A DNA stretch of 64,000 bases, from positions 801,888 through 865,887 of the forward strand of contig JACEVL010000774.1 in NCBI GenBank assembly GCA_020284085.1, written 5' to 3'. This stretch comes from Aporrectodea caliginosa (taxonomy: Eukaryota > Annelida > Clitellata > Crassiclitellata > Lumbricidae). Within the stretch, counting starts at the first letter, position 1. The number at the start of each line of letters is the position of its first letter. Under the pieces are notes generated by a model. That model saw nothing but the letters and a program-made list of their open reading frames with translations. It had not been told where the DNA came from and made no database searches. The position numbers were made by a program, and so were the translations under genes. This document shows, in pieces, positions 1 through 10,914 of the stretch.

Positions 1-87
1 TGACGACGATGGCAGCCTAGCCCGGCCAGCCGCACATGCATGCACCAGCTCCTCCCATGATGACACTACAATAATAACTGTAATGAA

Positions 88-342
88 CAGTGCTTTTTTC
101 AGCCGGAGCGGTCCGGAACGGCGTTCCGGTGCCTTTTTTCAGCCATTAAAAATAATTTATTTCATTTAAATTTTTAATAAAAAAATTATATACAATTATT
201 TAGATACTTTAATTTAATGTGTTCTTTCAATGTTAATTGATACTGATATATATGAAACAGAAATATTAGCATAAAATATGCCCCTATGATTGTTCTGAAT
301 TTGTTGAGTTCCGGAACCTTTTTTTCTAGAAAAAAAGCACTG
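88..342. mobile_element. Short TIR repeat, hAT-like ends
   Basis: The block begins CAGTGCTTTTTT and ends AAAAAAGCACTG, so the ends are inverted copies. GC-rich GGTCCGGAACGG/GTTCCGG words lie just inside both ends. Flanks GTAATGAA and CTAATAAA agree at 6 of 8 positions, a possible decayed 8-bp duplication. Related fragments occur near 30680-30720 and 35845-35890. No coding capacity is seen. The hAT assignment rests only on the terminal CAG and the TSD length. Confidence 0.45.
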
Positions 343-344
343 CT

Positions 345-700
345 AATAAATAATTAATAAGCACTAGTCAATGTAATCACTAGTAATCAGGCATGCAATA
401 ATGTCATTGTGCTGTGATCTGGACCTACTACAAGTAGTTTAATTGATACCTGGTTTAAGTATTCATGGTTGATTACAACTGTTATGCTTACTGTTCGAGT
501 GTTCGTATATTCGATAAAGGGTAACACTTTAATGTTGTTGTGCAAGTCCGAAATATTGCGCCCCTTTTAATTTTCTTGTTGACTTAAATCGTTCTTGTCA
601 TAGTACTGTGTTCCACTGAAAGCTAATGTTGCGCCCCTCTTGTGCTGCGCCAGAGGGCGGCTAGCCCTCTACCCCCTTCGTTACCCCACTGGATGTTTCT
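345..700. repeat. Dispersed repeat, copy 1
   Basis: This stretch (AAGCACTAGTCAATGTAATC onward, ending in the TTGCGCCCCTCTTGTGCTGCG region) is repeated with scattered differences at about 35365-35720 and partly at 39700-39860. It contains no open frame of note. It looks like part of an unclassified interspersed repeat. Confidence 0.7.
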
Positions 701-1016
701 GCCGTGCCTTATGGAGGGTCTGATTCGGTGCAATGTAATGTATTAATAATAAGAATGATGATGACAACGACGACGACGATGATGAGATGACGTTGATGAT
801 GGTCGCTGCCACAGGCGCTCAGTCAAAACAAATCAATAGGCAGTTAAGGTCAGGTTCGGTTCCATGTCAAGGTCAAAGGTTCTTGCAGGCGGACAGTCAG
901 ACGGTTACGCTGGATGGTGTTTAGAATTGGAGCGGCGATAAAGTTAAAAAGGGAACAGGAGGAATGAGGATAGAATATATAGAAGAGGATGAATGAGGAT
1001 AGAATGTATATATGTC
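701..1016. repeat. Dispersed repeat with ATG/ACG triplet run
   Basis: A run of GATGATGACAACGACGACG-like triplets is followed by the module CAGTCAAAACAAATCAATAGG...GGATGGTGTTTAGAATTGGAG. The same order recurs at about 39850-40085 and 49860-50095, and the second half resembles 19310-19400 and 19610-19700. No gene is seen. Confidence 0.65.
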
Positions 1017-1232
1017 TGAGCACTTGTTATAGCGCCCCTTCAAGATTTCTACTCGGAAATCTGATCCCGATTACAGCGCGGACACTGAATCAGAGTTTCA
1101 CGCCGGAGCTCATGAGCAATTGCGAGTGAAGGACTTCCCCAGGGTCCCTACGCGGCGGCTTGAGGTGGATTCGAACCCGCAACCCTCCGGCTGCAAGGCA
1201 CCGGACATACCCCTACATCACCGCGCCGCATT
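1017..1232 (-). mobile_element. tRNA-derived SINE, copy 1
   Basis: Read on the minus strand, it starts with a tRNA-like head: an A-box-like TGATGTAGGGGTA and a B box GGGTTCGAATCC (complement of 1167-1178). A roughly 140-bp body follows, ending GGGGCGCTATAACAAGTG. A second copy lies at 50252-50457. The head resembles a tRNA with a TTGCAG anticodon loop, but parent tRNA identity is not claimed. The GCGCTATA ending resembles the ends of LINEs in this window, which would fit a SINE sharing a LINE tail. Confidence 0.7.
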
Positions 1233-1234
1233 AT

Positions 1235-1320
1235 CAATATATGTGGAAGAGGAGGGATGAGGATATATAGAATATGTGGAAGAGGAGGAATGAGGATAGA
1301 GTATGTGGATAGAGTATGTA
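1235..1320. repeat. 29-bp minisatellite (short array)
   Basis: About three copies of a GAGGAATGAGGATAGAATATG-type unit of roughly 29 bp. The same unit makes a longer array at 40085-40580 and another at 50110-50530. Confidence 0.7.
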
Positions 1321-1329
1321 TCACTGGAG

Positions 1330-1545
1330 AAGTCCCTACCTTATGTAACATTATCACAGGATAAGGTCTTATCTTGTGTAACATTATCACAGGAGAAGGC
1401 TCTTTCTTGTGTAACAATATCACAGCAGAAGAACCAAATCTATAAAACATTATCACAGGAGAAGGTCCTATTTTATATTATGTTATCACAGGAGAAGGCC
1501 CTACTCTTGTAGCATCATTAACAGGAGAAGACCCATTCTTACATA
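1330..1545. repeat. 33-bp minisatellite
   Basis: Tandem copies of a roughly 33-bp unit with core TAACATTATCACAGGAGAAG. It recurs next to the same neighbours at 41030-41345 and 50540-50765, so the pair of minisatellites travels with the dispersed repeat. Short frames on both strands here are repeat translation, not genes. Confidence 0.8.
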
Positions 1546-1549
1546 ACAG

Positions 1550-2045
1550 TATGACACGAGACTTCATGCAAACGCCCAACCGCAACTGTTCAGATGTTCG
1601 TTTCGGCAGAATTCTGGGCCTCTCGGTCACAGCCAAACCTTTCTTCTGTGGCGCTTATTCGCAACGCACGTGGCCGTTAAGAATAGGACAAGGGGTGAAA
1701 GCACGCACTCGGACTGTACCTCTCTCTCTCTCTCGTTGGTCATTGACTTCTGGGGTGATTTACTACGTTTGTGCGTGGTAGAGTGGAGTGGGGTAAATTG
1801 GGCGATGGTTTCCAAAACAAACAGTCATAGCAACCTCGACGAAATTGTCAAGGAAATGCTGACGATTGTTGGACATGGTAGTCAGTTGATCAGAGCGATG
1901 GACTTGCAAAGCGTAGAGTACTGGTTCGAACCTCCTCTGAGACGGTTACTATGTAGGCCTATTTGAGCAAATCCTTTACTCACAATTGCTCAGCGTCATC
2001 GATTGATGCTTGGTAAATTACATAGATGCACTTAATAAATTCGTA
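1550..2045 (+). repeat. tRNA-headed dispersed repeat, copy 1
   Basis: This roughly 480-bp module also occurs at 41360-41830 and 63095-63600. It contains a tRNA-like segment with A-box-like TAGTCAGTTGATCAGAGC (1879-1896) and B box GGTTCGAACC (1923-1932), spaced as in a tRNA. A Pol III-type SINE head is therefore likely. In all three copies a trinucleotide array follows the module. A frame of 80-100 codons stays open in all three copies, but it crosses the tRNA-like part, so I do not call it a gene. Confidence 0.65.
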
Positions 2046-2053
2046 GTAGTACT

Positions 2054-2225
<172 letters not shown>

Positions 2226-2300
2226 TGGTAGTGGCAGTGGTACTGGAAGTGGTAGTGGTAGTGGTAGTGGCAGTGGCAGTAGCAGTAGCAGTAGCAGCAG

Positions 2301-3035
2301 TAGTTGTAGGCCTAGAAGTAGTTGTAACAATTATAAAAACAGTAACAACAACAATAACAACAATAATACCATTTATAAATAATAACATCTGGAGACTCTA
2401 GAGAAACATGCCATCTTTGCCAATGAGATATATTATTAACGCTACAGGGAACATGACGCATATTCCCTTTGCACATATTTGAAGCCACAATCATAGATAT
2501 AATAACACCTTAAAGAGAGTTCCGCAGTTAATGGAAATTGAAATGACGCGTTTTGATTGGTTGAAATTCATGGACGCAGTCAAGCTTAAGCGAGACTTTA
2601 ATTTCTTTTCGAAGCTTACGCCTTAAAAAAATTGAAAAGACACAAAATAACAACTTATCCATTAAATAATATTCCAGCGGCCACGTTTTCGGGCTTTAAT
2701 AAGTTGCTACATTCACACACTACACAATTTAGCCAGCGCTCATTAACATAAATGGTGACGTGTCCACGCATTTCACGTCGATGACGACGTCGATTTATAT
2801 AATACATCTCTGTGCCTAGCTTGCCTAGCTTATGGGTCGCAGCCTCACCATAGATGGTAGATGCTCGCTCTAGTGATATATTTATATATTATACATCTCT
2901 ATGATCTTTGCCCGCCCGCTTTTTTATGATCCAACGATTTAAAGCAGTCGGTTGTCGAAGCACTTTCTCTCTGCCAGAACCTGACGAGTCTTAGCCAACC
3001 TAGGCAATAATATTATTCTACGGTGCCAATAGGCT
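2301..3035. other. No gene seen
   Basis: The first 120 bases (AACAACAATAATACC...GAGACTCTAGAG) match the sequence after the trinucleotide arrays at 42110-42140, 43555-43575 and 63715-63775. The rest is mixed sequence without a credible reading frame or clear repeat. Confidence 0.5.
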
Positions 3036-3246
<211 letters not shown>

Positions 3247-3299
3247 CTGTGAAGATTAGCCATCTGTGAAGATTAGCCATTCCAGAACAACGTGCCCCC

Positions 3300-3395
3300 C
3301 TAATTTTTGCAATCCTGAGGGATCATATGTACCTCGGGAAAAAAAAAAAAAAAATAATAACAATAATAATAATAATAATTATAATAATAAATCCT
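3300..3395 (+). mobile_element. Second LINE 3' end with hairpin and (TAA)n
   Basis: The stem CCTGAGG (3314-3320) pairs with CCTCGGG (3332-3338) with one G-T pair. A poly-A stretch and interrupted (TAA)n follow. It is the same 3' signature as at 3042-3070 with different bases in the stem. Confidence 0.6.
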
Positions 3396-3424
3396 TGTTA
3401 TGCGATCAACATCTTTGAGTTATT

Positions 3425-4961
3425 TTCTGTAAACGTAATTTGAGGTACATGTATTTGCGTCATATTATGAGGACAATGGGTTCTGTAAACGTAGTATGAA
3501 GTCTTTGCGTCATATTATGAGGACAATTGGTTCTGTAAACGTAGTATGAAGTCTTTGCGTCATATTATGAGGACAATGGGTTCTGTAAACGTAGTATGAA
3601 GTCTTTCCGTCGTATTATGAGGACAATTGGTTCTGTAAACGTAGTATGAAGTCTTTGCGTCATATTATGAGGACAATTGGTTCTGTAAACGTACAATGAA
3701 GTCTTTGCGTCATATTATGAAGACAATGGGTTCTGTAAACGTAGTATGAAGTCTTTGTGTCATACTATGAGCACAATGAGTTCTATAAACGTACAATGAA
3801 GTCTTTGCGTCATATTATGAGGACAATTGGTTCTGTAAACGTAGTTTGAAGTCTTTGCGTCATATTATGAAGACAATGGTTTCTGTAAACGTGCAATGAA
3901 TTCTTTGCGTCATATTATGAGGACAATGGGTTCTGTAAACGTAGTTTGAAGTCTTTGCGTCATATTATGAAGACAATGGTTTCTGTAAACGTACAATGAA
4001 GTCTTTGCGTCATATTATGAGGACAATGGGTTCTGTAAACGTAGTATGAAGTCTTTGCGTCATATTATGAGGACAATGGGTTCTGTAAACGTAGTATGAA
4101 GTCTTTCCGTCGTATTATGAGGACAATGGGTTCTGTAAATGTAGTATGAAGTCTTTCCGTCATATTATGAGGACAATTGGTTCTGTAAACGTACAATGAA
4201 GTCTTTGCGTCACCTTATGAAGACAATGGGTTCTGTAAACGTAGTATGAAGGCTTTGCGTCATATTATGAGGACAATTGGTTCTGTAAACGTAGTATGAA
4301 GTCTTTGCGTCATATTATGAGGACAATTGGTTCTGTAAACGTACAATGAAGTCTTTGCGTCATATTATGAAGACAATGGGTTCTGTAAACGTAGTATGAA
4401 GTCTTTGTGTCATACCATGAGCACAATGAGTTCTATAAACGTACAATGAAATCTTTGCGTCATATTATGAGGACAATGGGTTCTGTAAATGTAGTATGAA
4501 GTCTTTGCGTCATATTATGAAGACAATGGGTTCTGTAAACGTACAATGAAGTCTTTGCGTCATATTATGAGGACAATGGATTCTGTGAACGTAGTATGAA
4601 GTCTTTCTGTCATATTATGTGGACAATTGTTTCTGAAACGTACAATGAAGTCTTTGCGTCATATTATGAGGACAATGGATTCTGTGAACGTAGTATGAAG
4701 TCTTTCCGTCTTATTATGAGCACAATGGGTTCTGTAAACGTACAATGAAGTCTTTGCGTCATATTATGAGGACAATTGGTTCTGTAAACATAGTATGAAG
4801 TCTTTCCGTCTTATTATGAGGACAATTGGTTCTGTAAACGTAGTATGAAGTCTTTGCGTCATATTATGAGGACAATTGGTTCTGAAACGTACAATGAAGT
4901 CTTTGCGCCATATTATGAGGACAATGGATTCTGTAAACGTAGTATGAAGTCTTTCCATCAT
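3425..4961. repeat. 50-bp satellite, about 30 copies
   Basis: The unit runs TTCTGTAAACGTAGTATGAA, GTCTTTGCGTCATATTATGA, then GGACAATGGG, 50 bp in all. Two main variants alternate (GTAGTATGAA and GTACAATGAA), and some groups recur as higher-order blocks. Two units near 4630 and 4880 have lost a base. A lone partial unit sits at 11172-11200. Short minus-strand frames here are satellite translation. Confidence 0.97.
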
Positions 4962-5125
4962 ATAATATAATACTGAATTAAAAACAATAATTTCACAAAC
5001 TCCATGGTTGGCTGCTGTTTGACGAAGCTCTGTTATAATAAAGATGATTAGCGTCTTCGCCGTCCTTCGTTATCCAGGTTTGGGACTGGTACTACCAGAA
5101 TACAGAGGAGTTCATCCAATAACTA
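4962..5125. other. No gene seen
   Basis: AT-rich spacer between the satellite and a duplicated segment. It has no frame or repeat that I recognise. Confidence 0.5.
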
Positions 5126-5199
5126 TTGTCTTATATGAATATTACTCCTCTTGATGAAATTATAATTCAACATCCGACATTGATGAAGTATAAGCATGC

Positions 5200-5500
5200 C
5201 ACGGCACGTACATACATTCAAGCATGTATGTTTGTGTTTTGGAGGCTATATTGGACGCCATCTTGGAGAGTAGCATTCACACACTATTGCCACTACGACG
5301 AATCGATCCTTGACCTTGAGAATATTAAATTTGACACTTCATTTGTAATTGTAACTTACCTCTGACCTGATAATATGCATATTTTTCTGTTTCGGCGGCC
5401 ATATTGGACCCCATTTTAGATAGTAGCACTCCCACACTATTGCCACTCCGATAAATCGATTCCTTGACCTTGAGAATATTAAATTTGACACTTTATTTGT
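5200..5500. repeat. Imperfect tandem duplication of about 150 bp
   Basis: GGAGGCTATATTGGACGCCA...AATTTGACACTTCATTTG (about 5240-5350) is repeated as GGCGGCCATATTGGACCCCA...TTTGACACTTTATTTG (about 5395-5500). The short open frame over the first copy has no recognisable domain. Confidence 0.8.
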
Positions 5501-5623
5501 TATTCAATCAATCAATCAATTTTCGTTTATTCCGAACACCAGGCTGACAGAACGCAGCTTGTTACATTAGTTAGTCGTATATTTATATATGTGTTCATTT
5601 AATTTAATTTTTAAGTGATTTAT

Positions 5624-7771
5624 TCAGAATATGTCTTTATATAGTACTCTAGAAATGAAGTTACGATTATCTTTGTCCGGAAGAGAGAAGCCATGGGCCC
5701 GAGGGCGGAGCACATGTCCACAATAGGGGCGAGGCGGGGGAAAGAGCCGATGGAGTACATGGTGTTCATCGTTACGCACAGATCTAAACAGGCGTTCATC
5801 AGCTTCCTCCGCCATCTCCGTCGCGCTGGGTGATTGGGGCGGTAGATATAGTCCGCGTCTCAGGGTCTTCATCAGCTGCTCGATCCGGTTCCGCTACTCT
5901 GCGCTTGTGTAGCCCCACCAGGCCGGGGAGGCATACATTAGATGCGCGATGGTCGTCGCTCCCGTCACTTCATGTAATGCGCTTGGTGGAAGGCCGTGGG
6001 ATCGGAGCACGCGCAAGGCGTAGCCTACATGGAGGATGAGCAAGATGTCAGGACGTTGTCCACGTGGGTGGTCATCCGCAGATCCGATCTAATGGTCACC
6101 CCCAAGACACGCATCGTTTCCACTCGGGCCGCCTCAGGTACAATGGGAGGGATGACTGTACGAGGTTTTCTCTTTCCGAAGATGATCATTTCTCGGGTCT
6201 TAGATGTATTCAGTCGCAGGTTGTTCTTTTTAGCCCAGTCAGATATACCCTCGAATTCCTCTCTCACGGTACCAAGGTGGCTCGATCCAACCAACAGATA
6301 CGTGTCATCGGCAAATTTTACCAGAATGTTGAATTTATGCCTAGGGTGGAGGTCGGACGCACCCACGACGTAGGATACCGGTCCAAGTACTGACCCCTGT
6401 ACGATGCTAGCTGTGATACAGGCAACTTTCGACACATCTCCACCGTAGCTAGTGACATGCCCTCTGCCTCTAAAATAGCTTATCAACCAGTTGTAGACAG
6501 CGTCTGGTATATCCATTCCCGCGTACTTTGTGGCGAGTGATTCATGACGGACCGTATCGAATGCCTTCGAGAAGTCCATTGATATGACTACTACGAACTC
6601 GTTTGTCTTGAGTAGTGTAGTTATATGGTGTAGGAGCGTGACGACAGCAGCTGTGGTAGATCCCGTGGGACGAAAACCGAATTGATCGTCTATCTTATCC
6701 GTGAAGGAGGGAGTCTCAAAGGCCGGGTAGACGTATGATCTTATAATAGAACGCTCCATCAACCTGGACAAAATCGGCACCACCGAAATCGGCCTGTAGT
6801 CTGCTGGGACGGAATCTCGTCGGCCGAGAATCAGGTTGTTCTAACTGAAAGAATGTTGTTTTCGAGAAAACGGCAGAAGTATCTTTGTACAGCAAAATGA
6901 TACATTCAAGTAGCGAGTAAGCTATCAATAAATAGCTCTGGAGAATCAGCATTTTTCAGCCACAATGTTGCCTATGTTATTTTTGTTGTTTATTTACATT
7001 TTTTCCAATTGTGGAGTTATATCAATAGATAGAACAACATAGCGCTCAATGCCATGGCTAAAAATAGGGTCGGCCGCGTTTCAACGTGGACATAGAACAA
7101 GCTAGTCCGTAAACATACTGTCAAAATGGAAATAGAACACTATAATTCTGGTTGTTTTGGTACTTCCGAAATGTCTATGAATGTTCTAATTTCATGTGGG
7201 GATAGAGCAAGCTGCGCCAAATTCAACGGTATCAAAATGTCCCAACACATAAAAAGTGGAGTTAGAACAACCTGATTCTCGGCCGACGGGATGGGCTTGC
7301 CACTTACGGTACTGGTTTGATTATGGCTGTTTTCCATTGTACAGGTATGTGATGAGTCTGGATGGATAAGTTGAAGAGATGGGCCAGGACTGATGATATT
7401 ACGGGCACAAGCAGTCGCAGAAACCATGCTGGCAAGGCATCCAACCCCTCTGCCGTGCAGCGTAGCCGATCCAACTGGTAGAAGACATCCATCTCAGTGA
7501 AGTGCGACGAACCATCGTTTGCGGTTTGCTTGAGCTTAGGGCAGATGTAATCAGGGTCAGTCGAGATCTTCGCGTAATGATTATTCAGGTCCTCGGCCGT
7601 TACTAGACCAGGGCTAGATGTGGCTTTGGATTTCTGTGTTATCTCTTTGACCTTTTTCCATACCGGTAGGTTCTTTGTGCCATGCCGCGGGTTGATGTTA
7701 CGAAGTTCTTTAAGGTTGGATTTTGCTATAGCCTTCCCAACCCGTTGAGCGATGGCCGACGCTTCCTCCAA
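5624..7771 (-). pseudogene. Reverse transcriptase ORF2 pseudogene
   Basis: Product: reverse transcriptase used for target-primed integration of its own RNA. On the minus strand, 7771-7304 gives the N-terminal flank of the RT (ending IIKPVP, then a stop). After the insertion, 6800-6030 gives the fingers and palm with DYRPIS, FGFRP, SMDFSKAFDTV, QGSVLGP and the catalytic FADD (6304-6315). A frame change near 6030 continues to the C-terminus (MYASPAWWG; LPDKDNRNFI), with the stop at 5624. The in-frame stop at the upstream fragment, the later frameshift and the 471-bp insertion make it dead. The endonuclease part is absent. Confidence 0.85.
6818..7288. mobile_element. Non-autonomous TIR element inside the RT
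   Basis: The left end CGTCGGCCGAGAATCAGG and right end CCTGATTCTCGGCCGACG are perfect inverted copies that extend to GTTGTTCTAAC/GTTAGAACAAC. No clear target duplication is visible. The interior carries about five degenerate GTGGAGATAGAACAA-like words (near 7012, 7085, 7129, 7197, 7258). No coding capacity is seen. Confidence 0.75.
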
Positions 7772-7792
7772 TCTGTTATTGTAGCTTACATA

Positions 7793-8030
7793 GGGGAGAC
7801 TTGGGACCCTTGATCCCTCGGCACCCTTGATCCCTCAGTCATTTTCCCCTTAATTAGGCCTACTTATGAAATATTTTCTTTTCATTTTAACCACGCAAAA
7901 GGTCAGGAAGAAGGTCAAGGATATAAACGTAACAGAATGATTCACTACATTTCTTCAATACATCAGTAATTAAGGAAAAATGACTGAGGGATCAAGGGTG
8001 CCCCAGGGATCAAGGGTCCCAAGTCTCCCC
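7793..8030. mobile_element. 238-bp MITE with TA target duplication
   Basis: The ends are near-perfect inverted repeats of about 50 bp (GGGGAGACTTGGGACCCTTG and its complement). TA flanks both sides (7791-7792 and 8031-8032), as in Tc1/mariner-type MITEs. Subrepeats GGGATCAAGGGT occur twice in each end. Removing it restores an 8-bp sequence, TTACATAC, that matches the right flank of the neighbouring hAT-like element. Confidence 0.9.
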
Positions 8031-8439
8031 TACTAGGGTGGTTCACAGATACATGGTAAAAACTAAAGTTGAAGCAAGAAACCAAGGCACCCTCTCAGTT
8101 TGTTAGACCTATCAATAGTATTATTTAGACAAAATTTCAGCTTCCAATTCGAACTGGAAGACGATGCTCACGGACTGTGTTACTTTGCCATATACCGATA
8201 AAATGCACATTCGTTTTAGAAATTAATGCATCGAGCGTACATTCCTGTACAAATTTATTTTATTTCAAGATAGTATCAAATACACTGTAATTTGACAACA
8301 CTGGAACAGTTAGTCAGATTGAACTGTAAAATTTCAGTAGGCTTGAAGAATTGGAAATGTCCGAAAATGTCAAAAAACATCGTCCAGTCCATAAAAGTCG
8401 AATGTTGATTATTCTTGTTTTTATGACTTCCAAACCTAT

Positions 8440-10310
8440 TGCAGTCTTAGACTCTAGAAACTGCAAGGTTTGCAAGCACTGCGTCAACAGCAGACTTCTT
8501 TGTTGTGTGAGTGGGGACAGCTTTCCTTTTTGCCTCGACCACTTGGAGAAGAAACTGCTTTTCTTCTTCATCGTCTTCATCATTGGTGATGAGTCGGTTG
8601 AATTCTTCGAACAACTTCACATCCCTCTCAGCCGTGTCGTTGACCACTCTCAACTGCTGAATTCTCTTTGTACCAGTCCTTGCTTGTAATCATTATTCTG
8701 GATCCATTTCTCTGGTGTAAGAAAGGAATCACCAGTACCGGTAGTGTCAGTGTTCGCTGGGTTGCAAAATCACCCAGGCAAGACCCTCCTTCAGTACCGT
8801 GGCATCACCTCTCACCTTCCTTTCATCAGGCTTTGCAGTTAGGGGCCGTCCATAAATGACGTCACGCACCTAGGGGGTGAGGGGGTCGGAAATTTGTGAC
8901 GATGTGTGACGTGGGGACGGGGGGGGGTCAGCGAAGTGTGACGTCACATCAGGTCTGTGTAATTAAGTTTAACAATTAACAACATTTTAAGTTTAAAATA
9001 ACAGCACTAATTTTGAGTATTAAAATTTTCATACTTTTTGATTATTTTAATGTATACGGGCACCATTATTAATAATTTTCTAATTATTTAAATATTTTTC
9101 ACCATCAGATTTTTAAATACTTATTACAATGGCAATAAATGTGACTTGAAACATGTTTTATTATCAAATGGAAATTTGGTTGTAGGAAGGGGGGTCAGAG
9201 CTTTGTGACGTCATTTTTCAAGGGGGTGTTACCTTTTGTGACGAAGTGTGACGATGGGGGGAGGGGGTCAAAAATCGGCCAAAATAGCGTGACGTCATTT
9301 GTGGACGGCCCCTTATTCTGTCGACCATCATCACCTTTTCTGTTGCAGAAAGTTGATCTGAGAACAGTGCCAGACCTACACCTACATCTTCTTCTGAAAG
9401 GTACCACAAGTGATTTTCTGGGACCTTCCTGGCAGCAACGCTGATCTCACGGTCAATTCATCCGTACTTGGTCTCGAAAAAGGTAGATTTTGATGGCATA
9501 CAGTAACTTGGCCATCCCGCGTGCATGGTGAATTAGCCCAGGGGCTCTCCAATGAATTATCAAAGGCTGATTTCCAAGAACAACCATTGTCAGCTCAATG
9601 AGTTCTTGGTATCTGAATATGGCTTTCGTGCAGCAAATTCCTTGAGAAAACTGAGTGTTGTTTCATGGAAGGTTGGATATGACATCCAGTCCTCGGAAAT
9701 TCTCACGTGTAACACCTTCCCAGGCAGCTTTAAATCTCTTGAAGATTGGAATGTGAATTAGGTGGACCGCAGCACAAGTTGAATACTTTGGCTAAAATCA
9801 GTTCCATCACAAGATGATGGCAGACCAACCACAGAAGCTCTTTGACCTATCTTGTCTTCCAGCACAACGCACACTCCATTGAAATGCCCAGTGTTGACAA
9901 AAGTTGTATCGAGACTTAAGGCTTGAACCTTGTCAGTGAGTTTCCATCTCCAGAAGATTATAATGAATGGCCATTGGCCATGGATTCGCTGTATCCTGTC
10001 CCAGAGGCTAATTTAGGCACACCGAGGAGCATATCCACACCATCATCTGAAACCAGCACTGGCAGGCGGTCGACATTAGGCAAGATCTTCCCATTCCAGT
10101 GTAGTACCAGTGGATATTCTGGTACATATTCAGATCTTACAGCTCCAGCATGCTCATTTTTGTCTTTCTTGCGCACTCTGTGGATGGTACTCCACGAAAG
10201 TGGTGGGGGAGATGGATCACAACCAAGCGCTGCAGCAATTGGCACCACCAATCTCAATGCTTCGCCATCAGAAGTCTTATTTCGATCCAATGCACTTGTC
10301 ACATGATGAG
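8440..10310 (-). pseudogene. hAT-like transposase pseudogene
   Basis: RNase H-fold transposase, degenerate. Minus-strand segments in order: 10302-9958 (PLVLHWNGKILPN, DRLPVLVSDDGV); about 9950-9840 with the likely catalytic Asp in LSLDTTFVNTGHFNG; a shifted frame giving ELLWLVCHHLVMEL (a C-x-x-H-like site); about 9530 with HHARGMAKLLYAIK; 9409-9320 with LWYLSEEDVGVGLALF. After the MITE, 8653-8447 gives the acidic C-terminus (RVVNDTAERDVKLFEEFN). Several frameshifts and stops. The NTG..G....LE and C..H layout parallels the intact 755-residue protein at 32535-34802, so the two look like distant relatives. Confidence 0.7.
8842..9312. mobile_element. MITE with TTA target duplication
   Basis: The ends are GGGGCCGTCCATAAATGACG and its complement, with TTA on both sides (8839-8841 and 9313-9315). 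A 3-bp TTA duplication fits PIF/Harbinger- or Zator-type MITEs. GTGACGTCA-type words recur inside each end. It sits in the hAT-like transposase pseudogene and separates its C-terminus. Confidence 0.85.
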
Positions 10311-10914
10311 TGAACAGCTGGTTAGTCTTGATCGTGGTGAGCTGATTTTCACATGTTGATTTGGAGTTTTCCGTAGTGCTGACTTAAAGTCTTCATCAGA
10401 ATCGTTGGGGCTCTGGGAGTGGAGGTCTCTATTCCATCTGTCAGGCAAACCTCTGAAGCTACTGATGTTGACGCGATAATGCCTGCGTCGGCTGTCTTTC
10501 GACGTAGCCTACCTCTGCCTCAAGTTGCCGCTGACGAACCCGCTCTTGCCTGTTTGAAAATTCCTTGTCTTCTGTTGCTCTCTCTCTCTCTATATATATA
10601 TATATTTTCATGGTCCCTCTCTGATCAAGCAAGAAATCACGATCTTGAGCAAATACCAATAAGTAAGTAAGCAAGTATGATTATACAACAGAAATTATTT
10701 GAAGCTCATCTCCATGACAAATGTTGACCAAGTTATATGGCATCAAGATTCACTGCTAATACTACTATAATGGTAATATTATATGTCATTGAGCACCATC
10801 TTCCAGTTGGAATAAGAAGATGAAATTTAGTCTCAATAATACTATTGACAGGTCTAACAAACTGAGAGGGTGCCTTGGCTTCTAGCTTGAACTTGGTTTT
10901 TTTGGACCACACTA

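Larger units (their letters stand above)
5503..7790 (-). mobile_element. Truncated non-LTR retrotransposon (LINE)
   Basis: It is oriented on the minus strand with an (ATTG)n tail at 5503-5522. The body is the C-terminal two thirds of an RT-type ORF2. It is split by a TIR insertion at 6818-7288 and stops at 7790, where a MITE and a hAT-like element begin. The clade was not assigned. The RT motif wording and tetranucleotide tail suggest an APE-type LINE. Confidence 0.85.
8034..10914 (-). mobile_element. Degenerate hAT-like transposon
   Basis: The left end TAGGGTGGTTCACAG (8034) and right end, read inward TAGTGTGGTCC (from 10914), start a roughly 130-bp imperfect TIR that includes AAGGCACCCTCTCAGTTTGT on both sides. 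The right TSD is TTACATAC (10915-10922). The left TSD is the same word, cut by the MITE at 7793-8030. It holds a broken transposase on the minus strand and a second MITE at 8842-9312. The TIR and TSD form fit hAT. Confidence 0.85.

Noticed and set aside
1876..1945. A functional tRNA gene
   Set aside because: It has A- and B-box-like segments, but no convincing acceptor stem, and it recurs within a longer dispersed repeat.
1670..1966. Conserved 80-100 codon frame in the tRNA-headed repeat as a gene
   Set aside because: It is present in three repeat copies and crosses the A/B-box segment. Conservation is at DNA level; no sign of codon-level selection can be judged by eye.
3425..4961. CRISPR-like array of 50-bp repeats
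   Set aside because: Continuous satellite without spacers.
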